Shown: positions 1 through 9,485, counted from the first letter of the stretch. The stretch is 64,000 bases of DNA from an uncultured Clostridia bacterium (GCA_947166625.1 CAMVEX010000001.1:124001-188000); one strand, 5' to 3'. Program-made: numbers and translations. The notes: generated by a model from the sequence alone, not told the origin.

Positions 1-967
1 CTTCAAGCATAAAAAGCTCGGGCTGATGATAACAAATCATTCGAGCATAAACATGGTGGCGATGGCCAACACCGTGAGATTTACCCAAATGAAAATCGCC
101 GCGGTGCAGGAGGTTTACAGCGTAAAGCCCGCCATACAATATTGCGCAGGCACATTCATACTCCCCGACGGCACCAATGTTGTTGTATTCAGAGGGACGG
201 ATGATACGATAGTCGGCTGGAAGGAAGACCTCGATCTTTTCACTCAAAAGAATCCTCCCGCATATAAAATGGCGCTTGAATACATCGAGCAGGTCGCCGA
301 AAAATTTGACGGAGATATAATTATCTGCGGCCATTCAAAGGGCGGAAACATTGCGCTTATGACCGCTCTCAGATGCTCCGACAAGGTCAGAGACAGGCTC
401 AAGGCGGTATATAACTGCGACGGCCCCGGTTTTCACGATTACGGTATATTCCACCTCGGCACTTACGAGGAGATACTGCCGAAATACAAGCACTATGTGC
501 CGAGCTCATCTTTTATCGGGATGCTCATGGCTCACGATTATGATTATAAAGCCGTTAAAAGCACAAAGCACCTGGGCCCATTCCAGCACGATGTGGGCAC
601 CTGGAAAATCAAAAACGGCGAAATCGAAACCGCTCCCGATATAGATATACTCGCAAAAACCACCGACGCCGTGCTCGCCATAGTATGCTCATACGCAGAC
701 GACGCCTGCTGCAAGGCGGTTGACAATATAGTGACTCATCTGACAGAAGGTCTCGGGCAGCCAAATCTGACGCAGACCGCAAAGCACGCTCTCACCTCTC
801 TCAGCGGAGCGATAGGAGCGGCGAAGCAGATAACTCCCGAAGTAAAAGACATCATCAAAGATTCTTTCGCGGGCTCGGGCAAGAGGATAATCGAGGCCGT
901 AAAAGGCATAAACAGATCCAACGTAGCCGAAATCACTTCAGAAGCGTTTGCGGCAATTACAAGGTGA
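1..967 (+). CDS. Mbeg1-like (DUF2974) alpha/beta hydrolase, 5' end cut by window
   Basis: The frame is open back to the first bases of the window, and eight codons precede the ATG at 26, so the N-terminus is probably missing. Counting from that ATG, FRGTDDTIVGWKED lies at residues 55-68 and the nucleophile elbow GHSKG at 102-106 (Ser104). Both are typical of the Mbeg1-like/DUF2974 lipase-like family, whose members usually run to about 350-400 residues. No signal peptide can be judged. The stop lies 9 bp before the first sugar symporter gene, so the two are probably co-transcribed. The family is poorly characterised and the substrate is unknown; a lipid or ester is an inference from the fold. 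Confidence 0.8.
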   Translation, partial: FKHKKLGLMITNHSSINMVAMANTVRFTQMKIAAVQEVYSVKPAIQYCAGTFILPDGTNVVVFRGTDDTIVGWKEDLDLFTQKNPPAYKMALEYIEQVAEKFDGDIIICGHSKGGNIALMTALRCSDKVRDRLKAVYNCDGPGFHDYGIFHLGTYEEILPKYKHYVPSSSFIGMLMAHDYDYKAVKSTKHLGPFQHDVGTWKIKNGEIETAPDIDILAKTTDAVLAIVCSYADDACCKAVDNIVTHLTEGLGQPNLTQTAKHALTSLSGAIGAAKQITPEVKDIIKDSFAGSGKRIIEAVKGINRSNVAEITSEAFAAITR

Positions 968-976
968 GGTAAGAGA

Positions 977-2443
977 ATGGCAACCGAAAAAACCAACAGA
1001 AATCTTCCCGAAAGCTCTCATCCGAATAAAATCGGAATAAAAGAGGGCATGGGTTATATGCTCGGCGACGCCGGCAATCTGTTTGTATTGACCTATGTAT
1101 CTTCGTTCCTCAAGGTTTTTTATACAGACGTGCTCAAGCTGGATACAAAGAAGGCTGCTAACCTCTTTTTATTCACGAGATTATGGGACGCCGTCAACGA
1201 CCCTATGTGGGGCGCGATAGTCGCCAAAAGGAAACCGACGAAAGACGGAAAATTCAGACCGTTTCTCAAATATGTGGCGATCCCTCTGGGCGTTTCGCAG
1301 ATAATCTGCTTCTTTAATATCGGCAGATTCACGAGCAATCAGGCTCTGCTGCTGGTATTCGCCTATGTGACTTATATAGCATTCGGTATGCTTTACACCG
1401 GAATGAACGTTCCCTTCGGCTCGCTCGCCTCGGTCATCACCGACGACCCCGACGGGCGCACACTTCTCTCGACCTTCAGAACGATCGGCGGAGGTATCGG
1501 AGGAGCCGCTCCCCTGCTTATCGCGCCGTTCCTTATCTATACAAAGGTTCGGCAGGCGAACGGCGAAACATACAATGTTGCCAACGCGAAGGGAATGTTT
1601 CTCTTTGCCCTCGCTATGGGCATTCTCTCGATAATCTTTTATTATTCCTGCTACTTCACCACAAAAGAACGAGTACCTTCGGAGGCGGAGCCGCAGGTAG
1701 ATATGAAAAAGACATATCTCGGAATGCTCAAGAGCAAACCCTTTATCATACTCGCGCTCACTGGGATCCTCATTAGCGGTCAGCTTCAATTTGCTTCGCT
1801 TAACCAGTATCTCTACAAAAACTATTTTTGCAACACAAATCTCTCGGTGCTCGGCACGATAGCGCAGTATCTGCCAATGGCGATAATGATCCCCTTTGTG
1901 CCGAAGCTCGTAAAGAGATTCGGAAAGAAAGAGCTCAGCGCTTTCGGCGGATTCTTTGCCGCCGCGGCAGCCATATTGACTTATATTCTCAAGCCTTCGC
2001 AGAATAATCCTTATTTATTCATCGCCCTGCTCTTTGTAATAGGATTCGGTTATTCATTTATCTCGATAACCAACTGGGCGGTCGTGGCGGATGTGATAGA
2101 CTATCAGGAATTCACGACCCATATCAAGAGCGAGAGCGCGATCTATGCCGTATATACATTCTGCCGCAAGCTCGGCCAGACCGCGGCGGATTACGGCGGG
2201 CTGATGCTGCTCGGAAGGATAGGATATAATGCGGAAACGATGGCAAACGCCGGATTCGTACCCGGCGTGAGCGAAGGGATCCTCAAAGTATGCACGGCCA
2301 TACCCGCCGTGACTTACAGCCTTATTTTCCTGCTCTATGTGATATTCCCGCTCACAAAGAAGAAGCTTGAGCCGATTTATTCATATATCAGAGACTACAA
2401 CGCAAAAATCAAGGAAGGCGAAGCGCAGAGCGACGCCGAATAA
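977..2443 (+). CDS. GPH-family MFS sugar:cation symporter
   Basis: A 488-residue polytopic membrane protein with about twelve hydrophobic segments. RLWDAVNDPMWG near residue 70 followed by GKFRPFLK is the loop 2-3 signature of the glycoside-pentoside-hexuronide (MelB-like) symporters. These proteins take up oligosaccharides or glycosides with Na+ or H+. The start has a GAGGTAAGAGA ribosome site. It lies 9 bp after the hydrolase and is followed 18 bp later by a second symporter of the same family. The sugar cannot be told from sequence. Confidence 0.9.
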   Translation: MATEKTNRNLPESSHPNKIGIKEGMGYMLGDAGNLFVLTYVSSFLKVFYTDVLKLDTKKAANLFLFTRLWDAVNDPMWGAIVAKRKPTKDGKFRPFLKYVAIPLGVSQIICFFNIGRFTSNQALLLVFAYVTYIAFGMLYTGMNVPFGSLASVITDDPDGRTLLSTFRTIGGGIGGAAPLLIAPFLIYTKVRQANGETYNVANAKGMFLFALAMGILSIIFYYSCYFTTKERVPSEAEPQVDMKKTYLGMLKSKPFIILALTGILISGQLQFASLNQYLYKNYFCNTNLSVLGTIAQYLPMAIMIPFVPKLVKRFGKKELSAFGGFFAAAAAILTYILKPSQNNPYLFIALLFVIGFGYSFISITNWAVVADVIDYQEFTTHIKSESAIYAVYTFCRKLGQTAADYGGLMLLGRIGYNAETMANAGFVPGVSEGILKVCTAIPAVTYSLIFLLYVIFPLTKKKLEPIYSYIRDYNAKIKEGEAQSDAE

Positions 2444-2461
2444 ATAAAAGCGGGTGATTTG

Positions 2462-3919
2462 ATGAGCGACAATCTCATGCGCGATCTGCCTGAAGAATCG
2501 GCAGGCAAAAAATATGTAAAGACCGGCAATCTCCTCGCTTACGCGGTCGGGCTTGCCGGGCAGAATATCTCATACGGATATATCTCAAGCTGGCTGTTTT
2601 ATTACCTTGAATATGTAAGAGGTATTTCCCCGAAGCTCTCGGGAATCATTACCGGCGTTTCGAGGATATGGGATTCGATAAACGACCCCATTGTCGGAGC
2701 GATGGTGGATAAACATAAATTCAGAAGCGGCGAAAAATTAAGGCCTCTGCTTCTCATCACTCCGCCGATCATCGGCCTGCTCTCTGTCGCGATGTTTATG
2801 CCCTATAAAATCGGCAACGCGGGATTCATAACGATAGTTTGCGCGGCATACCTGCTCTGGGACCTCTTTTATTCATTCCAGGATGTTGCCCTCTGGGGCA
2901 TGGTTGCGGTATCTTCTCCCCATTCGGAAGAAAGAAGCAGGGTGTCTCAATGGGTATCTATCGGCGCGGGCGCCGGCTCGACGATAGCAGGGCTTTTCCC
3001 GACATTCAGGAGCATGATCGAAAACATCGGCATATCCACCATTCATGTATTCGCTCTGTTTGCCGTGATATTCGCATTCGGCGGCGAGATCATCTCAATG
3101 CTCGCTCACAGGATGAAAGAGACTGTCGAAACGGAGCAGAGCAAAGAAAGCCTGCTGGAAGCGATATTTGTCTTGAGGCATAACAAGACCTTGCTGCTCA
3201 TATCAATAGCGAGATATTTCAAAGATGTGGCAAACACGATACTCCCCTGGGTTTATTTCTTTGAGAGCCGCGAATTTTATGATTTCGGCTTCGCAAAGGT
3301 CGGCTACGGCAATATGCAGGTATTTTACGGATTCTTTACGGGAGCCGTCGGCGCAGTCGCCATGCTCTTTGCCACAAGGATAGCGAAAAAACTCGGAGGA
3401 ATGAAGAAACTGCTGATAATAGCTCAGATAAGCAACATTATTTGCAGAGTATCGGCATTCTTTATCGGATTCGGCACTCCCGGACAGATGATAGCCTCAA
3501 TGGCGCTCATGGGAGTGGCAAACATCCCGATAAATTCAATGGATATTGCTCACCGCTCGCTTACCGCGGATTCGATAGACTATGTGGAATACAAGACCGG
3601 AAAGCGCACGGAAGGAATTTCATTCTCGATGCAGAATTTTATCTCAAAGATCTCTTCGGCGACCGTTCAGATAATAAACGGCTGGGTGCTTTCATTCCTC
3701 GGTCACGATTCCGGGCGCAAAAATTTCGATCAGAACCCGACTTATATGAAATGGCAGTGGCCGATATTTATGCTCGGCCCCGTTACGGGCGCGATCCTTT
3801 ATTCGATAGTGATTTCCTTTGTAAAAGACGACAAGGAGGAAAGGCAGAAGATCGAAGCGATCCTGCTCGAAAGGCACAGGCTCGAGGATGAAAAGCAGGA
3901 AGCGATCAATGCCGAATAA
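2462..3919 (+). CDS. GPH-family MFS sugar:cation symporter, second copy
   Basis: A 485-residue polytopic membrane protein with the same signature as its neighbour: SRIWDSINDPIVG, then GEKLRPLLL. The two are distant paralogues, with clearly different sequences outside the motif. The ATG at 2462 is preferred over an in-frame TTG just before it because GGTGAT gives the better spacing. Two unlike GPH transporters in tandem may be specific for two substrates or may work as a heteromer; the latter is speculation. The C-terminus is charged and cytoplasmic. Confidence 0.9.
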   Translation: MSDNLMRDLPEESAGKKYVKTGNLLAYAVGLAGQNISYGYISSWLFYYLEYVRGISPKLSGIITGVSRIWDSINDPIVGAMVDKHKFRSGEKLRPLLLITPPIIGLLSVAMFMPYKIGNAGFITIVCAAYLLWDLFYSFQDVALWGMVAVSSPHSEERSRVSQWVSIGAGAGSTIAGLFPTFRSMIENIGISTIHVFALFAVIFAFGGEIISMLAHRMKETVETEQSKESLLEAIFVLRHNKTLLLISIARYFKDVANTILPWVYFFESREFYDFGFAKVGYGNMQVFYGFFTGAVGAVAMLFATRIAKKLGGMKKLLIIAQISNIICRVSAFFIGFGTPGQMIASMALMGVANIPINSMDIAHRSLTADSIDYVEYKTGKRTEGISFSMQNFISKISSATVQIINGWVLSFLGHDSGRKNFDQNPTYMKWQWPIFMLGPVTGAILYSIVISFVKDDKEERQKIEAILLERHRLEDEKQEAINAE

Positions 3920-3927
3920 ACGATATA

Positions 3928-4593
3928 ATGCTTGAAACCAAAACTTTACTTGATCTGAGCCACACCGCTGCCGCGGAATATCTTGAGAAATTCACCCATC
4001 CGTGGGAGGCTCTCGCGGGAATTAAAGATGAAATTCTCAGACTCGGCGCATCGCTCGATAAAAACGAATACACCGAGATCTCCGAAAACGTATGGGTGCA
4101 TAACACCGCGAAGGTTGCCCCGACGGCATTTATAGGGGCGCCCTGCATAATCGGCAAAGACACCGAAATACGCCACTGCGCATTCATCAGAGGCAGCGCT
4201 CTCATAGGCGAAGGATGCGTTATAGGAAACAGCGTTGAAATCAAAAACGCGATCATATTTGACTCGGCTCAGGTGCCGCATTTCAACTATGTGGGCGACA
4301 GCATTCTCGGATATAAAGCGCACATGGGAGCAGGCTCGGTCACCTCAAATGTGAAGCAGGATAAATCCCCCGTAAGCGTAAGGACGGAAATAATGAAGAT
4401 CGAAACGGGCCTCAAGAAATTCGGCGCGATCATAGGCGACAACGCCGAGATCGGCTGCAACAGCGTTTTGAACCCCGGATCGGTGATCGGAAGAGGCGCG
4501 AGGATATATCCCCTCTCATCCGTAAGAGGCTTTGTACACGAAAGCATCATTTATAAAGGAAACGGAAAGGTAGCCAAAATCCAGGCAAGGTGA
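3928..4593 (+). CDS. Hexapeptide-repeat protein, GlmU C-terminal-like
   Basis: A 221-residue protein made largely of left-handed beta-helix repeats (PTAFIGAPCIIGKDTEIRH, then IGEGCVIGNSVEIKNA). VPHFNYVGDSILG and AHMGAGSVTSN resemble the acetyltransferase half of GlmU. The N-terminal pyrophosphorylase domain is absent; about 65 unrelated residues stand in its place. Such proteins are often annotated as UDP-N-acetylglucosamine pyrophosphorylase, which is misleading here. It starts 9 bp after the symporter with a poor ribosome site, so translation may be coupled. It ends 4 bp before glmM, which supports a role in amino-sugar or UDP-GlcNAc metabolism. Confidence 0.8.
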   Translation: MLETKTLLDLSHTAAAEYLEKFTHPWEALAGIKDEILRLGASLDKNEYTEISENVWVHNTAKVAPTAFIGAPCIIGKDTEIRHCAFIRGSALIGEGCVIGNSVEIKNAIIFDSAQVPHFNYVGDSILGYKAHMGAGSVTSNVKQDKSPVSVRTEIMKIETGLKKFGAIIGDNAEIGCNSVLNPGSVIGRGARIYPLSSVRGFVHESIIYKGNGKVAKIQAR

Positions 4594-4597
4594 CATC

Positions 4598-5980
4598 ATG
4601 GGTAAATATTTCGGAACAGACGGTTTCAGAGGCGAGGCAAATATAGTCCTCACCGCTGACCACGCATATAAAACCGGGCGGTTCCTCGGCTGGTATTACA
4701 CCGAATTAAACAGGCGCAGAGGTATCGACGAGCCCGGCAGGATCGTGATTGGCAAGGACACAAGGCGTTCAAGCTATATGTTTGAATACTCTCTGATAGC
4801 GGGTCTGACCGCCTCGGGAGCGGACGCTTATATGCTCCACGTTACGACAACGCCGTCTGTTGCATACGTTACAAAAACCGACGAATTTGACTGCGGGATA
4901 ATGATTTCCGCAAGCCACAATCCTTATTATGACAACGGAATAAAGCTCATCAACCGCGAAGGTATCAAAATGAATGATGAGACGATAAGTCTCATTGAGG
5001 CGTATCTTGACGGCGAGCTGACGGTATTCGGCGAAAAATATGATACTCTCCCCTTTGCCACGCGCGAGCATATAGGCAAGACCGTGGACTATGTTTCGGG
5101 CAGGAACAGATATATCGGCTATCTTATATCTCTCGGAATGTATTCATTCAGAGGCAAGAAGGTAGGTCTTGATTGCGCGAACGGCGCGACCTGGAATGTG
5201 GCAAAATCGGTATTTGAGGCTCTCGGGGCTACAACATACGTAATAAATGCCGAGCCGGACGGCTTTAATATCAACGAAAACGCGGGCTCAACTCACATAG
5301 AGGGGCTGCAAAAATTCGTGGTAGAAAACGGCCTGGATGTCGGCTTCGCTTATGACGGCGACGCGGACAGATGCCTTTGCGTTGACGAAAAAGGCAATAT
5401 CCTCACGGGCGATCATATCCTCTATATCTACGGAAGATATATGAAGGAGCGCGGAAAGCTCATCAATAACACGGTCGTAACAACGGTAATGTCCAATTTC
5501 GGGCTTTACAAGGCATTTGACGAAATCGGCATAGATTATGCAAAGACCGCCGTGGGCGACAAATATGTGTATGAATATATGGCGGAGCATAAAAACTTCC
5601 TCGGCGGAGAGCAGAGCGGCCATATCATATTCTCAAAATACGCCACAACGGGCGACGGAATACTGACCTCGCTTAAAATGATGCAGGTGATGATGTCTAA
5701 GAAAACGACAATGAGCGAGCTTGCAAAGCCGCTCAGGATATATCCGCAGATACTCGAGAATATCAAGGTAGCCGACAAGCCCGCCGCAGTAAACGACAGC
5801 GAAGTTTTACAGGCGGTAAAAGCCGCTGAAGAAGAGCTGGGCGACACCGGCAGGATACTGCTCAGAGAATCCGGAACGGAGCCCGTTGTCAGGGTAATGG
5901 TCGAAGCGGACACAGAAGAAAAATGCCGCAGATATGTTGACCTTGTAGGCGGGATAATAAAAAGAAAATACGCAGTATAA
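4598..5980 (+). CDS. glmM: Phosphoglucosamine mutase GlmM
   Basis: Interconverts glucosamine-6-phosphate and glucosamine-1-phosphate on the path to UDP-GlcNAc and peptidoglycan. It starts MGKYFGTDGFRGEAN, as in this family. The phosphoserine loop is ISASHNP (Ser106), the metal loop DGDADR begins at residue 253, and the phosphate-binding loop RESGTEPVVRVMVE sits near the C-terminus. At 460 residues it is of normal length. It follows a GlmU-like protein by 4 bp and is closed by a strong terminator, so it is the last gene of this operon. Confidence 0.96.
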   Translation: MGKYFGTDGFRGEANIVLTADHAYKTGRFLGWYYTELNRRRGIDEPGRIVIGKDTRRSSYMFEYSLIAGLTASGADAYMLHVTTTPSVAYVTKTDEFDCGIMISASHNPYYDNGIKLINREGIKMNDETISLIEAYLDGELTVFGEKYDTLPFATREHIGKTVDYVSGRNRYIGYLISLGMYSFRGKKVGLDCANGATWNVAKSVFEALGATTYVINAEPDGFNINENAGSTHIEGLQKFVVENGLDVGFAYDGDADRCLCVDEKGNILTGDHILYIYGRYMKERGKLINNTVVTTVMSNFGLYKAFDEIGIDYAKTAVGDKYVYEYMAEHKNFLGGEQSGHIIFSKYATTGDGILTSLKMMQVMMSKKTTMSELAKPLRIYPQILENIKVADKPAAVNDSEVLQAVKAAEEELGDTGRILLRESGTEPVVRVMVEADTEEKCRRYVDLVGGIIKRKYAV

Positions 5981-6005
5981 CTGCGAATATCCGATATAAA
6001 ATTTT

Positions 6006-6037
6006 CCGGGGCTGTCCGTTGGACAGCCCCGGGTTTT
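6006..6037 (+). terminator. Intrinsic terminator of the glmM operon
   Basis: A perfect 12-bp stem (CCGGGGCTGTCC with its complement, loop GTT) at 6006-6032 is followed by GTTTTGTTTTT. It lies between converging genes. The other side has only AAAATTTTAT, so it mainly serves the plus strand. Confidence 0.92.
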
Positions 6038-6041
6038 GTTT

Positions 6042-7907
6042 TTATTTCCTGAATATATCGGCAAAGCCTTTTGCACCGAAAATCTTATAGACCGTATCAT
6101 TCAGGCCTTTGAGAGCCTTGGTCGCAAAGCTCGGTGATGAATCTCCGTCGGAAGAATAAACTCCGAAGGAAACGAGCATAGCTTCGTAATCATCCAAAAC
6201 CTTGTCGTCGGCTTCTCTGCGGTTTAATACGGATTCTTCCATTTCGGAAGCGGCAGCTTCGTTTTTCTCAAGCAGAGCCTTCTGCTCATCGCTGAGAGAA
6301 TTCGTTTCGAGCCATTTCTCGAGATCGGGGCGATAGTTTCTGTTAAGCCTCTTGAGATCTCTCGACTCATTGAAACGCGGGTAGATATTATTCTCATCAT
6401 TTGATGAAGTTATCTTGCCGAGAGCAAGATCGAGAGCGAGGCGGATAGCGGTATTGTTATATTCAAGCTCATGCTTCTGACCGCTGAAGAGCCAGGATCT
6501 GTCGGGGAAGAATGAGGTGGAGATATCAACATCCTTTTCGGGAGTGATATAAGCGGCATCGTGAGATGAGAGATAGGATCCGTCAAATGATTCCCCTGCC
6601 TTCACGAATGTTGAATCGGGAACGGTTGAGGAAATCTGAATGATCTCATCGGAATTGGTGGTATCGGCAGTTTCAAAGAACTGGAAGAATTTATAATCAT
6701 CGCTGAATCCGCCGAATTTAAGGCCGTAGCCCGCGATATAGAAGAAATCTACACCGTAATCGCTGTTAAGCGTGCTGACGGTTTCTTTGAGATTCTTTTG
6801 GGCGAGATAATATTTATCTGCCGTCTTTGTAACATAAGAGAGATCTTCTCTGCCCTCAAGGCGCGCCGCTCTGATCGCCTGATATCTCGTATAAGGAATG
6901 AGCGCGCAGAGAGACGGAGTTTTGATAACGAGATTTTCAACAATGGAATTGAGAAGCTCGTCGATAATGCTTCTGAGGGTCGCTTTGGGGAAGATCCTGA
7001 GAGCGACATTCACAAGGTAGCCCCAGGGCTCGCCTATCAGATCGGAAACTACGCCGTTATAAAGAAGCTCGGGAGCGTTTTGCGAGAATTTCATTTCGAT
7101 AAGGTCGGCAAAAACATCGCTGCCGTGCCAGGCGCCGACGATGCTGACAACTCTGGCGATCTTGCCCTGAGTTCCGTAATCCTGAAGATAGGCGCTGACA
7201 ACACTTGCTCCCATACTCATGGGGATGAGCACTACCTTATCTTTACCCGTCTGAGGAAGAACGGAATCATTTATGAAAGTATTGAGCGCTTCGGAATTCT
7301 TATAAGTATCTGAAAACGCGGAGTAATTGAAGCAGTAAATATAATCTTCGCCGATCTCGCCGATAACATTATGGCAGGGAATGGTCCTGAAGAAATTATC
7401 CCTCTGCTCCTCGGTATATTGCGAGAGAGGATAGGACATCCTCGGGGTAACGACTACGGGAGGAAGCTCGCCGTTTTCATCGACGGTATTATATCTGAAA
7501 AGGATCTTAACGATATTGTCAACAGCACTTTTGCTGACAAAATTATGATCGGTAACGGCGGATAACAAGAAGGTGCCCAAAACAGAAAGAGCGTTTAACC
7601 AGAATCTCGGCTCTTTAAGAGCAAAACTGAAATCATTGCAGAAAAGATTCCAGCGGGCAGTGGCTCTGTCCGTCTCATTCGCCTCGATATCCGCTTTCGC
7701 ATCCTCTTCGCTCTTATAGAGATAGCTGTAGCTCTGGCCGATGCCGGTAACGAAAACTATGGGGTAATCGGTATCGCTGTCGCCGTAAGAGGAAGTCTGA
7801 GCGGGAGCCTCGGGCTCTGCGGTATCAGCCGAAACGGCAGGCACGAGCAGAGAAAACGCAAGCGCGAAACAGAGGATCAAAGAAACAATCTTTTTAATTT
7901 TCTTCAT
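6042..7907 (-). CDS. Secreted alpha/beta hydrolase (lipase/LCAT-like), paralogue 1
   Basis: A 621-residue protein with a Sec signal peptide (KKIKKIVSLILCFALAFSLL, cleavage near AVSA at residue 27). The likely oxyanion segment is PIVFVTGIGQSYSYLY and the nucleophile elbow P-M-S-M-G has Ser231, with Pro in place of the first Gly. A downstream segment, TPEKDVDISTSFFPDRSW followed by GQKHE, is shared with two other secreted proteins in this window (18137-19750 and 33082-34905) and may carry the catalytic His. The C-terminus is a short amphipathic tail ending GFADIFRK. It acts outside the cell, probably on a lipid or ester; the substrate is unknown. The ATG at 7907 is preferred over the adjacent TTG. 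Confidence 0.75.
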   Translation of the reverse strand: MKKIKKIVSLILCFALAFSLLVPAVSADTAEPEAPAQTSSYGDSDTDYPIVFVTGIGQSYSYLYKSEEDAKADIEANETDRATARWNLFCNDFSFALKEPRFWLNALSVLGTFLLSAVTDHNFVSKSAVDNIVKILFRYNTVDENGELPPVVVTPRMSYPLSQYTEEQRDNFFRTIPCHNVIGEIGEDYIYCFNYSAFSDTYKNSEALNTFINDSVLPQTGKDKVVLIPMSMGASVVSAYLQDYGTQGKIARVVSIVGAWHGSDVFADLIEMKFSQNAPELLYNGVVSDLIGEPWGYLVNVALRIFPKATLRSIIDELLNSIVENLVIKTPSLCALIPYTRYQAIRAARLEGREDLSYVTKTADKYYLAQKNLKETVSTLNSDYGVDFFYIAGYGLKFGGFSDDYKFFQFFETADTTNSDEIIQISSTVPDSTFVKAGESFDGSYLSSHDAAYITPEKDVDISTSFFPDRSWLFSGQKHELEYNNTAIRLALDLALGKITSSNDENNIYPRFNESRDLKRLNRNYRPDLEKWLETNSLSDEQKALLEKNEAAASEMEESVLNRREADDKVLDDYEAMLVSFGVYSSDGDSSPSFATKALKGLNDTVYKIFGAKGFADIFRK

Positions 7908-7945
7908 CAAAATCCATTCCTTCCGTTTTTCTGAATTACAGAGTA

Positions 7946-7974
7946 ATTATATTACAAAAAAATCAAAATATCAA
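7946..7974 (-). promoter_or_regulatory. Sigma-A promoter for secreted hydrolase 1
   Basis: On the minus strand TTGATA (7969-7974) is separated by 17 bp from TATAAT (7946-7951). It lies about 40 bp upstream of the start codon. Confidence 0.75.
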
Positions 7975-7981
7975 CAGTCAA

Positions 7982-8818
7982 TCAGGCGAGATATTCACGA
8001 ATGGCGGCGGCGTCTTCATATCCTTTGCGATAGAGCCTGTCAATACTCTCTTTATCTTTTTTTACCGTACCTACGCCGCAGGTATTATCGGGAGCGATTA
8101 TAAGGCACCTGCCCTCTGCCTCAAGCCTGAGCAGGGCATCTACCTGATCGTTATAAAGATAGGGATAAACGGCGGTCTGCTTTGCGATAACGGGATATTT
8201 GCTCTCGATGAGCTTTGACATAAGAGCTTCTTTTTTGCCGCTTTTTCTGTAATCCTTCGGCTTTGTAAGAATAACAACGAGTTTATCGCATCCGAGAGAA
8301 AGCGCTTTTTCATATGGAACGGGGTCTGAAAGCCCGCCGTCAAAATACATACATCCGTTAAGCTCCGTAGGCCCGCAGACAATGGGTATGGAGCAGGATG
8401 CGCTGATTATCTTATAATCATCCTCGGAAATGGTATCTGACCCGAAATAAAGCGGCTTCCCGGTCCGGGCATCGGTCACGGTAAAAAATGATTTGCCAGG
8501 ATAAACGGACATCGCCGCAAAATCAAGAGGGTCTTCACCGTCTGAATTTGAGAGGACGGAATAAACATAATCAAGATCTATATATTCACCTTTTGAAAAC
8601 AGATTTGAGAGGCTCATATACTCTTTGCGAAAGGCGTAATCGTGATAAAAGCGATAGTTTCTGCCCCTCTGCGAGCAGGTGTAGGATATTACATTCGCGC
8701 TGCCTGCCGAAACGCCGATACAAATATCAAATTTAATATTTTCATCCATAAGGCGGTCAAACACACCGGCGCCGTAAGCGCCTCTGTTGCCGCCGCCAAC
8801 ATCTACGATTCCGGTCAT
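7982..8818 (-). CDS. Patatin-like phospholipase
   Basis: A 278-residue RssA/YlbK-type patatin protein. It shows the oxyanion loop VGGGNRGAYGAGV (residues 7-19), the nucleophile elbow GVSAGS (Ser37) and the DGG of the Ser-Asp dyad in YFDGGLSDPVPY. The start at 8818 is chosen because TACGGAGATTTT precedes it; a longer frame would add ten residues that do not match the family. No signal peptide is seen, so it acts on cytoplasmic or membrane-face lipids. It follows ireB and a 100-residue unknown on the same strand, with a weak hairpin terminator between. Confidence 0.9.
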   Translation of the reverse strand: MTGIVDVGGGNRGAYGAGVFDRLMDENIKFDICIGVSAGSANVISYTCSQRGRNYRFYHDYAFRKEYMSLSNLFSKGEYIDLDYVYSVLSNSDGEDPLDFAAMSVYPGKSFFTVTDARTGKPLYFGSDTISEDDYKIISASCSIPIVCGPTELNGCMYFDGGLSDPVPYEKALSLGCDKLVVILTKPKDYRKSGKKEALMSKLIESKYPVIAKQTAVYPYLYNDQVDALLRLEAEGRCLIIAPDNTCGVGTVKKDKESIDRLYRKGYEDAAAIREYLA

Positions 8819-8826
8819 AAAATCTC

Positions 8827-8863
8827 CGTAAAACAAAGGCTGCCGCATCCGCGATACGGCAGC
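8827..8863 (-). terminator. Weak hairpin between the 100-residue protein and the patatin gene
   Basis: GCTGCCG (8863-8857) pairs with CGGCAGC (8845-8839) around an 11-nt loop and is followed by CCTTTGTTTTA. The U-run is interrupted, so read-through into the patatin gene is likely. Confidence 0.5.
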
Positions 8864-8869
8864 GAATTT

Positions 8870-9172
8870 TTAATTAGAGGATTTAAGCTCTTTTTCGAGC
8901 TCTCTTTCAAGCCAGATGGTGCTCAGCTCAAGCGCGCTGTAGAGCCCGATACGCTCAGCCTTCTTGACTATTTTATCCTTGAGCTTGGTGATGGCGGGAT
9001 CGGTCTTGAAAAGCTGGACATAGACTTTATCCGCTACCTCCTGCCCCTGAAATTCTTTGGTGGAGGCTATCTGCATTATAGCCACCAAGGGCTGATCCAT
9101 ATAGCCGTAATAGATGGTGTTGCCGCTTCTGACAAGCGGCTTGCCCTTATACATCAAAACATCTTTTGCCAT
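8870..9172 (-). CDS. Conserved hypothetical protein, 100 residues
   Basis: It starts MAKDVLMYKGKPLVRSGNTI and has no recognised domain, signal peptide or membrane segment. A beta-rich first half (KPLVRSGNTIYYGYMDQPLV) is followed by a charged helical half ending ERELEKELKSSN. The ribosome site AAGGAGTAATAAT is strong. It lies 16 bp after ireB. In many Firmicutes ireB is followed by ruvX and a DUF1292 gene, so this is a different partner. A role next to IreB in cell-envelope or kinase signalling is only a guess from position. Confidence 0.75.
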   Translation of the reverse strand: MAKDVLMYKGKPLVRSGNTIYYGYMDQPLVAIMQIASTKEFQGQEVADKVYVQLFKTDPAITKLKDKIVKKAERIGLYSALELSTIWLERELEKELKSSN

Positions 9173-9188
9173 ATTATTACTCCTTAGG

Positions 9189-9437
9189 TCACTTAATGCC
9201 GAGATAGGTCTTTACCATAGCCTGAAGCAGCTCGTCGCGATCAAGGCGGCGCACAAGGCTGCGGGCGTTGTTATGGGTAGTGATATAAGTAGGATCCTCC
9301 GAAAGGATATACCCGACTATCTGGCTGATCGAATTATAGCCCTTTTCGTTGAGCGCCTCATAAACGGTCTGAAGGGTCTTCTTCATCTCGGCTTCGTTTT
9401 CATCTTTGATCGAAAATTTAATGGTCTTATCTGACAT
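9189..9437 (-). CDS. ireB: IreB family regulatory phosphoprotein (UPF0297/DUF965)
   Basis: 82 residues with the family core [17 protein letters not shown] and [14 protein letters not shown]. In Enterococcus IreB is a small substrate of the Ser/Thr kinase IreK and tunes cephalosporin tolerance; it is widespread in Firmicutes. No kinase gene lies in this window. GGAGGGATTCCG precedes the start, and a good promoter lies about 50 bp further upstream. Confidence 0.93.
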   Translation of the reverse strand: MSDKTIKFSIKDENEAEMKKTLQTVYEALNEKGYNSISQIVGYILSEDPTYITTHNNARSLVRRLDRDELLQAMVKTYLGIK

Positions 9438-9485
9438 CGGAATCCCTCCATTCTGCTTAAATCATCGTTGATTCCCTGATAAGTT

